Shown in pieces: positions 55,036 to 62,723 of a stretch of DNA of 64,000 nucleotides (position 1 is the first letter of the stretch; the number at the start of each line of letters is the position of its first letter). The position numbers and the translations under genes were made by a program. Below the pieces are notes generated by a model that did not search any database, was not told the origin of the DNA, and saw only the letters and a program-made list of their open reading frames with translations. The stretch is from Chitinophagaceae bacterium (GTDB lineage: Bacteria > Bacteroidota > Bacteroidia > Chitinophagales > Chitinophagaceae). The stretch is taken from the NCBI GenBank assembly GCA_019638595.1, contig JAHBTJ010000028.1, positions 1-64,000 on the forward strand, read 5' to 3'.

Positions 55036-55087
55036 GTCATAAAGTTTTTTGCTTAAAAAATACAATTACAACACAAAATTGAATTTC

Positions 55088-55112
55088 TTCAATGCACTAT
55101 AAGTGCATTGAA
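55088..55112 (-). promoter_or_regulatory. perfect 11-bp inverted repeat upstream of the precursor gene
   Basis: TTCAATGCACT-ATA-AGTGCATTGAA is fully symmetrical and overlaps the last codons of the small regulator gene, 53 bases before the precursor start. A run of A follows on the plus strand, but on the coding strand no T-run follows. It is therefore more likely an operator or mRNA processing site than a terminator. Confidence 0.55.
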
Positions 55113-55454
55113 AAAAAAGTTATTTATTTCACAAATTTCAAAAACAGCCACTTTCGAAAAGCATAAATTTTCTGCCTGGTTACCAATGCCGGCGGCTTCC
55201 TGTCGTGTCAATACTTCTCCCTGCTTTATAAACAGGCATTTAACCATTTCTCCTTCTTCCTCGTAATAGTAGCTGTTCAATTGTCTGCTGTACTTAACCG
55301 GGAACCCCATCTCTTTCATTTCCTGTAGTATGGCTGCCAGCCCTCTTTTGCTCAGCCTGTTTTTTCCTGCAAAAGTTTCTAAATTCCCCGTGGCTTTCCG
55401 CCTGATAATATAATCAATATACTGAAGTCTTTTGACATGACGTAAAATACCCAT
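55089..55454 (-). CDS. small winged-helix-like DNA-binding protein of the peptide locus
   Basis: This 121-aa protein has an N-terminal helix-turn-helix region: RLQYIDYIIRRKATGNLETF then RLSKRGLAAILQEMKEMGFP, followed by a beta-hairpin-like VKYSRQLNSYYYEEEGEM. This is typical of short Bacteroidota regulators found next to GG-leader peptide genes. It lies between the VKOR-thioredoxin gene (11 bases upstream) and the precursor. It likely regulates the locus, perhaps through the palindromes at 55088-55112 or 57244-57259. The last 40 residues are less well conserved-looking. Confidence 0.65.
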   Translation of the reverse strand: MGILRHVKRLQYIDYIIRRKATGNLETFAGKNRLSKRGLAAILQEMKEMGFPVKYSRQLNSYYYEEEGEMVKCLFIKQGEVLTRQEAAGIGNQAENLCFSKVAVFEICEINNFFFNALIVH

Positions 55455-55465
55455 ATTATTGAATT

Positions 55466-57100
55466 TTATAACCCGGTTAAAAGAAATTTCAGATCAGATA
55501 TATTATATGTATCCGGCAACTGAAAGCCATTTATAAAAAAAGTGGGCGTAAAGCTGATCTGTTCAGCATCGCACCAGGCTTTCATTGTCCGGACTTTTTC
55601 TTTTTGCTCATATAAAGCTGTATTCTCAACTGCATATTTTTCAGCCAAAATCCTGTAGTCTTTTACGGGAGCGTTGTACCAGTCGTCGAGCGCTTGCTTT
55701 GTTAATAACTCATTGTTTCCCGAAGCAATTGCCAGGAAATGTTGTACCGGCGCTGTACTAGCATCGGTATCTTCCCCGGAAGCCGTAAAAATAATTTGTA
55801 ACTGTATGTCAGAGTTGTAACTGATCAATTCCTCCACCACCGGGTGGACCTTTGCGCATGGGCCGCAGTAAGGATTACAAACTTTAATGATCTTCCATTT
55901 TGCGTCAGGGTTGCCCAGTGTAATGCCTAAGCCATCCGTAGCACGTTGAATTTTTCTTTGCCTGCCTGATACGGCATCAAATACCTGCCCGTTATTTTTA
56001 AAACGTTGCAGTGTATAATAGTGTTCCCTCCCTTCTTTTACTTTTTTTAAAGCCGGGATCATAATATACAGTATTGCCGGTGGCAGGAGAAAGCAAAGCA
56101 GTAGCTGTATGTAAGTAATAACAGGCATTGCAATAAAAGAGAAAGTATACAAACCACCTGTAGCAGAAACGAGAAACGGCAACGCTAGTATCGCCTGAAT
56201 AGCGAGACATAATACACACCATTGTTTTACTATCTTCCATTGATAATACACGGAAAATAAGATATATGGCAGAGATAGCAGGTTCAGAAAGCTTAGCCAT
56301 GTTGCTACTGAAGCGTTATAAGCGCCGGGTAATACCTGGGATAGTAACATTCCTGCAAAATAGCAAAAGCCAATACTGCTCCAGCTTATTCCCATTATGC
56401 CCGATGCCTTTGACTGTAATACCGCCTGGCAATTCACCTTTTTGCTGCTTTGGCATATTTCTTTTACCAGTGGATTGTGGTTGTCAATTTCAAATAATAA
56501 AAGCAGGAAGCTTATGGCAGTACCGGCAAGTGATAGTAATAAAAATAAAGCAGGAAAAATGACCGTATTAAAAGACTGTGTTATAAACAATGCAATAATA
56601 TATCCCACTATAATGGCTGGCAACAGCAATAGTGCTGCAATATCAATGTTGTTTTTTAATTTTTCTTTCCGGCGCTTTTTAATGTAATCTTTTTCCGCTC
56701 CTGCTTCCGAGCTGTCTACCAGTAAAGCATAACCTGCAAATTTTTGTTTAAAATAACTGATGTCTTCTTCAACCAATTTGCTTTTTGCGGGGCTTTCGTA
56801 TACGATCGTATTGTTTTTTGTTGCATGGACGAGTGTAAATACTTTTTCACCCGTTTCCGGAACAGTTATCTGCGCTATGAAAGGAACCGGAAATGCTGAA
56901 AAGTTATCAACTTTTGTTTTTAAGGCAATATTTTCAATATTGTAATTGTGCAGGAAGTCTGAAATGCTAAGCAGGCTGGGATAATCAGGATGGCTTGCAA
57001 GCGATGTCTTGATCGTGGTATCAGTGACCCTGACTTTCCGGTGATGTATCAGCCGGATAGCAGTTTTTTCACAGTTGTAGAGTGGTGTAGTAAGGTTCAT
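55466..57100 (-). CDS. C39-like/VKOR/thioredoxin fusion (disulfide-forming enzyme)
   Basis: This 544-aa protein has three parts. Residues 1-130 resemble a C39-peptidase-like fold but lack the catalytic DCGxxC motif. From about 150 to 350 membrane segments form a vitamin K epoxide reductase domain with the cysteine pair Cys216/Cys224 and the CxxC site Cys295-Val-Leu-Cys298. A C-terminal thioredoxin/DsbA-like domain with Cys412-Gly-Pro-Cys415 ends the protein. VKOR-thioredoxin fusions pass electrons from substrate cysteines to quinone, generating disulfides in the periplasm. It is divergent from the C39 exporter, consistent with oxidising the exported Cys-rich peptide. Confidence 0.82.
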   Translation of the reverse strand: MNLTTPLYNCEKTAIRLIHHRKVRVTDTTIKTSLASHPDYPSLLSISDFLHNYNIENIALKTKVDNFSAFPVPFIAQITVPETGEKVFTLVHATKNNTIVYESPAKSKLVEEDISYFKQKFAGYALLVDSSEAGAEKDYIKKRRKEKLKNNIDIAALLLLPAIIVGYIIALFITQSFNTVIFPALFLLLSLAGTAISFLLLLFEIDNHNPLVKEICQSSKKVNCQAVLQSKASGIMGISWSSIGFCYFAGMLLSQVLPGAYNASVATWLSFLNLLSLPYILFSVYYQWKIVKQWCVLCLAIQAILALPFLVSATGGLYTFSFIAMPVITYIQLLLCFLLPPAILYIMIPALKKVKEGREHYYTLQRFKNNGQVFDAVSGRQRKIQRATDGLGITLGNPDAKWKIIKVCNPYCGPCAKVHPVVEELISYNSDIQLQIIFTASGEDTDASTAPVQHFLAIASGNNELLTKQALDDWYNAPVKDYRILAEKYAVENTALYEQKEKVRTMKAWCDAEQISFTPTFFINGFQLPDTYNISDLKFLLTGL

Positions 57101-57243
57101 GGCAAGTAGTTAAACAGGTGCTTTTTAAGTTAAATACCACTTCCTAAGTTAGTGTATTTTTTATATCAGACAATTTTTATTTTATATTTCTTCGCCAATG
57201 CCACTCGTTGCAAGACAACGGCGCTTTAGCATTTTTATAACAA

Positions 57244-57259
57244 AACAATTATAATTGTT
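57244..57259. promoter_or_regulatory. 16-bp perfect palindrome in the divergent promoter region
   Basis: AACAATTATAATTGTT is exactly symmetrical and lies between the divergent VKOR-thioredoxin gene and the C39 exporter gene, 28 bases before the exporter start. It is a candidate operator for the small regulator of the locus. The AT content makes a chance palindrome possible. Confidence 0.45.
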
Positions 57260-57287
57260 AATATTGTAACGTATATAGTTTGCTACA

Positions 57288-59507
57288 ATGAAAAGCTCAG
57301 GTCAGTTCGTATTTTACAAGCAGCTCAACGCTATGGATTGCGGCCCCACCTGCCTTAAAATGATCTCCAGATTTTATGGCACTTACTTTAATACGGATAC
57401 ATTGCGACATAGATCCGGTTTTAGTAAAGCCGGCGTTTCGTTGCTGGGAATAAGCGAAACCGCAGAGGAGTTAGGTTTCAGAACAAGAGGCGTAAAAATT
57501 TCCTTTCAGCAATTACAGCAGGCGGTAACGCCCTGCATTCTCCATTGGGATCAAAATCATTTTGTAGTATTAATTTCAATACGCAAGAATAACATCCGGG
57601 TTGCCGATCCGGGTAAGGGAAAGATAGCCTATACACAACAGGAATTTTTAGCACATTGGACTGCCTCCAAAAACGATTCGGGAAACGATACGGGTATAGC
57701 GTTACTACTTCAACCTACTCCTCTGTTTTATCGGCAGGCAGGAAATAAAGAACATACGCTGAGCTGGCAACTGGTATTGCAATATCTCGTTACAGGCAAG
57801 TGGCAAATTGCACAGGTATTCATAGCGTTCCTGATAACCTCATTATTACAACTCATTTTCCCGTTTTTAACACAAAGCGTGGTAGATAATGGTATCAATC
57901 TTCAAAACCTGAATTTTGTAACGGTGGTGCTGGCGGCGCAGTTAATGCTGACGTTCAGCAGAACCATTGTTGATTTTATAAGGAACAGGTTGTTGTTAAG
58001 AATATCCAATATGCTTAACATCCAGATATTATCCGATTTCTGGATAAAGCTTACCCGTTTGCCGGTTTCGTATTTTGATGTTCATCACACAGGAGATACA
58101 TTGCAAAGAATTGGAGATCACAGGCAGATACAGGGGTTTTTAACAGGTACGGCTCTTTCTACGTTATTCTCCGTTTTCAGCTTTGCTATCTATGCCATTG
58201 TGCTGATCATATACAATGTGCAGTTGTTTTTTGTGTTTTGTATCGGTAGTATTATCTATTTTTTATGGGTGAGCCTGTTTCTCCGTATCAGGCGAAAGCT
58301 GAATTATGAGAATTTTCATCTTTCTGCAAAAGAAAACGATGCCACACTCCAGTTAATACAGGGCATGCAGGAGCTGAGACTGAATAACGCTCAAAAGAAA
58401 AAAAGATGGCAATGGGAAAATATACAGGCTGGTATTTTTAAACTGAACTTCAAAACTTTAAACTACAGCCAGTGGCAGGAAGCGGGGGCCACATTCATTA
58501 ACCAAACGCAGGGCATCGTAATCAGCTTTATTGTGGCGGCTTTTGTGATAGAAGGTAAGCTCTCGCTCGGAGCCATGCTGGCGGTTCAATATATCATCGG
58601 GCAAATAAGCGCTCCTGTGCAGCAATGGATCGGTTTTGTGCAAAGCGCCCAGGATGCCAAAATAAGCATGGAACGGTTGAATGAAATTCACCGGTTGGAA
58701 GATGAAGAAAAACCTGATAAAATATATATTAAGCAATTGCCGGAAGAAAAAGGCATTACATTAAATGAGGTGAGCTTTACATACCCGGGCGCCGGAAATG
58801 ATCCTGTTTTAGATAATATAAACCTGCATATTCCTGCAAATAAAGTAACCGCTATTGTTGGCGCAAGCGGCAGCGGAAAAACAACGCTTATAAAAATATT
58901 GCTGAAGATATATGATACATATAATGGAAAAATAAAAATCGGGGCACAACAGAACGATTCGGAAGGTACAAAATTTGACTTTATCAGTCACTCTTTTTGG
59001 CGCACAAAATGCGGAGCCGTGCTGCAGGACGGGTATATTTTTAATGATACCATAGCCGGTAATATTGCTGTAGGAGAAGGCGATATTGATTACGATAAGC
59101 TGCTCCGTAGCTGCAGGGTAGCAAATATTGATACTTTTATTGAATCCCTGCCCAATGGTTATTATACAAAGCTGGGAGCAGATGGTACGGGAGTAAGCCA
59201 GGGACAGCGGCAGAGATTGCTCATTGCAAGGGCTGTTTACAAAGACCCTGAATATATTCTTTTTGACGAAGCGACCAATGCATTGGATGCTAATAACGAA
59301 AAGGTGATCGTAGAAAACCTTGATCGCTTTTTTAAAGGCAGAACCGTGATAATTGTTGCGCACAGGCTGAGCACAGTAAAGAATGCGGATAAAATTGTAG
59401 TGCTGGAAAAAGGTAAGATAGTTGAAGAAGGTACACACAAAGAGTTAACTGACCTTAAAGGGAAGTATTTTGAATTAGTGAAAAATCAATTAGAACTTGG
59501 AAACTGA
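57288..59507 (+). CDS. peptidase-containing ABC exporter (PCAT, C39)
   Basis: This 739-aa bacteriocin-type exporter has an N-terminal C39 cysteine protease domain with catalytic Cys18 (AMDCGPTCLK), His91 (WDQNHFVVL) and Asp107 (VADPGKG). It should cut leaders after Gly-Gly. A six-helix membrane domain follows (about 160-450). The ATPase domain has Walker A VGASGSGKTTLIKI (about 524), signature VSQGQRQRLLIARA (about 634) and Walker B YILFDEATNALD. It is divergent from the disulfide and precursor genes and followed by its adaptor. The substrate should be the GG-leader peptide of 54812-55035. Confidence 0.93.
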   Translation: MKSSGQFVFYKQLNAMDCGPTCLKMISRFYGTYFNTDTLRHRSGFSKAGVSLLGISETAEELGFRTRGVKISFQQLQQAVTPCILHWDQNHFVVLISIRKNNIRVADPGKGKIAYTQQEFLAHWTASKNDSGNDTGIALLLQPTPLFYRQAGNKEHTLSWQLVLQYLVTGKWQIAQVFIAFLITSLLQLIFPFLTQSVVDNGINLQNLNFVTVVLAAQLMLTFSRTIVDFIRNRLLLRISNMLNIQILSDFWIKLTRLPVSYFDVHHTGDTLQRIGDHRQIQGFLTGTALSTLFSVFSFAIYAIVLIIYNVQLFFVFCIGSIIYFLWVSLFLRIRRKLNYENFHLSAKENDATLQLIQGMQELRLNNAQKKKRWQWENIQAGIFKLNFKTLNYSQWQEAGATFINQTQGIVISFIVAAFVIEGKLSLGAMLAVQYIIGQISAPVQQWIGFVQSAQDAKISMERLNEIHRLEDEEKPDKIYIKQLPEEKGITLNEVSFTYPGAGNDPVLDNINLHIPANKVTAIVGASGSGKTTLIKILLKIYDTYNGKIKIGAQQNDSEGTKFDFISHSFWRTKCGAVLQDGYIFNDTIAGNIAVGEGDIDYDKLLRSCRVANIDTFIESLPNGYYTKLGADGTGVSQGQRQRLLIARAVYKDPEYILFDEATNALDANNEKVIVENLDRFFKGRTVIIVAHRLSTVKNADKIVVLEKGKIVEEGTHKELTDLKGKYFELVKNQLELGN

Positions 59508-59513
59508 TCAGCT

Positions 59514-60857
59514 ATGAAAAATGAAATCACAGATTTGACGCCGCTTACTGAAACAGATATGACATCTGTTTCGATAAATAAAAATTTTGCGCTACGCTCA
59601 GAGGAAACGCAGGAAATTATAAGCCGGAAGCCCGGTCTTTTTGAAAAATGGGCGTTGCTTATCTTTCTTTTTGTTATAGTAACTGTAATTGCAGGTGCTT
59701 CATTTGTAAAATATCCCGATACAATAGAAGGAAGCGCTGTGCTCACCGGTAAAAATGCACCTAAAGAAATACTTCCCAGGCAAAGCGGCCGCTTAACAGG
59801 ATTGCTGCTTGAAAATAACCGGCAGGTAAAAGCCAACCAGGTAATAGGCTGGATAGAAAGCACTGCCGATCCTGAAGAAATTATGAAACTCTCTGAAATG
59901 CTTGATAAAGGTATACAGTTGTTATCGGGTAACAAGCCAGAAGAGTTATCGGGCTTATTTAAAGAAAGAATGGAACATTTGGGTGAGCTACAGGGAAGTT
60001 ACCAGACATTTGTTACGGCATGGCAGCAGTTCAATGACTACCTGGTGAACGGATATTATTCAAACAGGAAGCGCTTATTGCTGACCGATATCCTTTCCCT
60101 TCAGCATATCACGGAAAAGATGATGGAAGAAAAGAAATTGAAGCTCTCTGACAATGAACTGGCAAAAAGCACTTTTGAGATGAATGAATATTTGTTCAAC
60201 GAAAAAGTTATTTCCAAAGAAGAATACCGGGCAGCAAAGAGCATTTATATGAATAAGTTGTCGGCAATACCTCAATTGGAATCCGGTATAATTTCGCAGG
60301 AAAACCAGGTTAGAGAGAAACGGAAGGAAATAGACCAGTTGGAGCACGACATTTTACAGCAAAAGGAATTGTTTGAGCAGGCCCTGTATACTTTGAAAAG
60401 CGGAACGGAGGATTGGATCATAAGATTTGTAATACGGAGCCCTGTTGACGGGAAACTGACATTTGTTTTGCCGCTGCAAAAAAATCAATTTTTGGAACAG
60501 GGCAAACTGATAGGTTATGTTAGCCCGGCAGATGCAAGCTATTACGCCGAGATAAAACTGGCGCAGCATAATTTCGGAAAGGTAGATACAGGCATGGATG
60601 TACAGTTGAGGTTTGATGCATACCCTTACCAGGAAGTTGGATTTATTTCGGGCAGGCTGAATTATATATCTGATATATCGGTTGACAGTAACTTTTTAGG
60701 AAAGGTGGATCTGCCGGAAGGATTAATGACCACCCGCCAAAAAAATTTACCGTTCAGGAGCGGCTTAAAGGCACGGGCGCTTGTTATTACAAAGGATATG
60801 ACCCTGCTGCAAAGGATATATTATGGTATTACAAAATCGCTGGAGATGAATAACTAA
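59514..60857 (+). CDS. HlyD-family membrane fusion adaptor of the peptide exporter
   Basis: This 447-aa protein has a single N-terminal membrane segment (ALLIFLFVIVTVIAGASFVK, about residues 43-62) and lipoyl-like and coiled-coil parts (residues about 80-300). A beta-barrel domain follows with VIRSPVDGKLTFVLPLQKNQ and LIGYVSPADASYYAEIKL. It begins 6 bases after the exporter gene. It links the inner-membrane transporter to an outer-membrane channel, which is not encoded nearby, so a general TolC-like protein is likely used. Confidence 0.9.
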   Translation: MKNEITDLTPLTETDMTSVSINKNFALRSEETQEIISRKPGLFEKWALLIFLFVIVTVIAGASFVKYPDTIEGSAVLTGKNAPKEILPRQSGRLTGLLLENNRQVKANQVIGWIESTADPEEIMKLSEMLDKGIQLLSGNKPEELSGLFKERMEHLGELQGSYQTFVTAWQQFNDYLVNGYYSNRKRLLLTDILSLQHITEKMMEEKKLKLSDNELAKSTFEMNEYLFNEKVISKEEYRAAKSIYMNKLSAIPQLESGIISQENQVREKRKEIDQLEHDILQQKELFEQALYTLKSGTEDWIIRFVIRSPVDGKLTFVLPLQKNQFLEQGKLIGYVSPADASYYAEIKLAQHNFGKVDTGMDVQLRFDAYPYQEVGFISGRLNYISDISVDSNFLGKVDLPEGLMTTRQKNLPFRSGLKARALVITKDMTLLQRIYYGITKSLEMNN

Positions 60858-61108
60858 AGGATGTGATTTGTTTTGTTGATGATAAAAACAAGACCTTCAT
60901 TTACTCCGTTTCAGCAATGCTTATTAAGCCAAACTTTACCTCCAAAACCACCTTTTGTTCCGGCACATGCTCTTTGCCGGTAATGTACCTCTCAATTTAA
61001 CTACCCAAACAGTTAATCACGCCCAACACTCTTATTACCGCATAACATTTCCGGTTAAAAGGGCATGATACTTGATTTACCTACCTGTGCCCACCTAAAA
61101 TAAGATCT

Positions 61109-61579
61109 ATGAGAAAATCAGTATTGTACACATGGTTACTGTCAGCATGCATGTTATTCAGCGGGTTGTTTGTAACGGCCCAGGAACAGCAGGTAAACCC
61201 GTTACAAACCTCCAAACAACAGGAAGAAATTCTTAAGACTCAAAAGAAGATAGCAGACAAAAAACAGCAGCTAGCGGATACGAGAGAAGAGCGGGATAAG
61301 CTGGAGCAGAAAAAAAATAAAAAGATAGAGGATGCTGAAGAATCGGTCAGGAGTAATGAAAAAGCTGCCAAACGTTTAAATGACGACGCTTTTGATAAGC
61401 GTAAAGCGCGTCGTGCGAAAAAAGCCGCCAAAGCAGCCGAAAAGGATTCCAAGAACGCACGCAAAGCAGCCTCCCGCCTGGAAAAGGTAGAAAAGCAAAT
61501 TACAAAACTGGAAAAACAAATTACAAAAGAAGAAGAAAAGCTCACCAGGCTGGAAGAAGCTACAAGCAGGGAGCATTGA
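61109..61579 (+). CDS. secreted coiled-coil protein of unknown function
   Basis: This 156-aa protein has a signal peptide (WLLSACMLFSGLFVTAQ, cleavage near residue 24). An almost uninterrupted charged coiled coil follows (QKKIADKKQQLADTREERDK and KLEKQITKEEEKLTRLEEAT). Lys, Glu and Ala dominate. Such small periplasmic helical proteins are common in Bacteroidota; I do not recognise a family. It stands alone between the exporter genes and the nucleoid-associated protein gene. Confidence 0.6.
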   Translation: MRKSVLYTWLLSACMLFSGLFVTAQEQQVNPLQTSKQQEEILKTQKKIADKKQQLADTREERDKLEQKKNKKIEDAEESVRSNEKAAKRLNDDAFDKRKARRAKKAAKAAEKDSKNARKAASRLEKVEKQITKLEKQITKEEEKLTRLEEATSREH

Positions 61580-61589
61580 CCCTTAAAAG

Positions 61590-62636
61590 TTAAAACTCTT
61601 CGTCAAAATAAAGCTTGTAGAATTTTTTCCCCGTCATTTCATCCACTCCCTTCTCAATAAGGTCGCGCCGCCCGTGAATATAGATATGAAAGTTTTTATC
61701 GAGCTTTAAAACACTCTTAAAAACTTTCTGTTGTTTTTTAACCGCCGAAAGATGAATATCAAATTCATCTTCTATTTCATAATTGCGCGACGCTTCAAAG
61801 TTTCGCTTGTAATCCATGAATGTATCTACTACTTCGGGATGGTGAATAACTTCTTCCGTAAATTCCTTCAGGCTGAATTGTTCCCTGGTTTTAAAATATT
61901 CCATCGAACGGCTTAGCATATCAATCTGGTCGCCTTTGGAAATATCGAATTTTTCGGCATATTCGTTTGTAACAAAGCTTTTACAAAGACTCAGGTATTT
62001 GTCTGTATGATGGTAGCTGTCGGCCCGCGGGATCACCTGCAGAAAATCATTTACCCAGTATTGTGTATCGCCCTGTTTATTAACGGCATCTACCACACAC
62101 ACTTTATATCCTTCGTCTGCAGCGGTTTTAAAAACCAGGCAGCCTTTATCAAGCTTATGGATGTTAATACCCTCTTCCTGTGTCAGCTCCCACTGGTCGG
62201 CAAGAGGCTTTATTTTCAGGAAGGTTTCTTTGGTTTCCGATTTAAAAATACCCAGGGCTTTTACATGATCATTCTCAAAAGGAACTTCCTCAAATAATGC
62301 TACGTACAATTCTCCTTCTTTTACTTTTACATGTGTAGATCTTCCGTATAAAAATGTAGCCAGCAACGCGGAAACAGTAACAAATTTTTCAGGCGCTTCA
62401 AAAACCTGGCTCACATAGTTATATACTTCATTCAGCTTAAGATCGCTGAGGTGGGCAAACCTGTACTGTTCATTTTCGTTGAACGCTCCCAGCAGGTAGC
62501 GCGTAAGCAGCTTGCTTACCATTTCATCGTTCAACGCTACCGGCGCCGGCGAAAGCTTTAGCTCTTCTCCACGACTGGGATTACCTACTTTATGAATGAT
62601 CACCTGCTTTAGCAGCACACTGTCAATACCTGTCAT
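61590..62636 (-). CDS. nucleoid-associated protein (NdpA/YejK family)
   Basis: This 348-aa protein is from ATG 62636 (MTGIDSVLLKQVIIHKVGNP); an in-frame ATG at 62672 would add 12 residues from the repeat-containing gap. The order of blocks (VSKLLTRYLLGAF near the start, VFEAPEKFVTVSALLATFLY, FQLGCL-like KGCLVFKTAADEGYKVCVVD, then FLQVIPRADSYHHTDKYLSL) fits the 37-kD nucleoid-associated protein family of Bacteroidota. Its exact role is not known. It ends 10 bases from the convergent coiled-coil gene. Confidence 0.75.
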   Translation of the reverse strand: MTGIDSVLLKQVIIHKVGNPSRGEELKLSPAPVALNDEMVSKLLTRYLLGAFNENEQYRFAHLSDLKLNEVYNYVSQVFEAPEKFVTVSALLATFLYGRSTHVKVKEGELYVALFEEVPFENDHVKALGIFKSETKETFLKIKPLADQWELTQEEGINIHKLDKGCLVFKTAADEGYKVCVVDAVNKQGDTQYWVNDFLQVIPRADSYHHTDKYLSLCKSFVTNEYAEKFDISKGDQIDMLSRSMEYFKTREQFSLKEFTEEVIHHPEVVDTFMDYKRNFEASRNYEIEDEFDIHLSAVKKQQKVFKSVLKLDKNFHIYIHGRRDLIEKGVDEMTGKKFYKLYFDEEF

Positions 62637-62670
62637 ATGCCCATTATTAATGGCGGCGAAGATAAGGTGC

Positions 62671-62714
62671 AATCAGCTATCAGCCTTCAGCTATCAGCTT
62701 CCTGGCTGTGAGCA
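62671..62714. repeat. dispersed intergenic repeat, site 14 (short)
   Basis: It has AATCAGCTATCAGCCTTCAG-type words between the NdpA-like and DUF1501 genes. Confidence 0.6.
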
Positions 62715-62723
62715 AAAATTTGT

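Noticed and set aside
54778-55065. 95-aa open frame read without a frame change over the peptide precursor
   Set aside because: After the leader it has no family-like features, while the +1 frame gives GG and a six-Cys core with a stop at a sensible place.
60858-61108. Second peptide precursor downstream of the HlyD gene
   Set aside because: No frame shows a GG leader; the short open frames lack the leader consensus.
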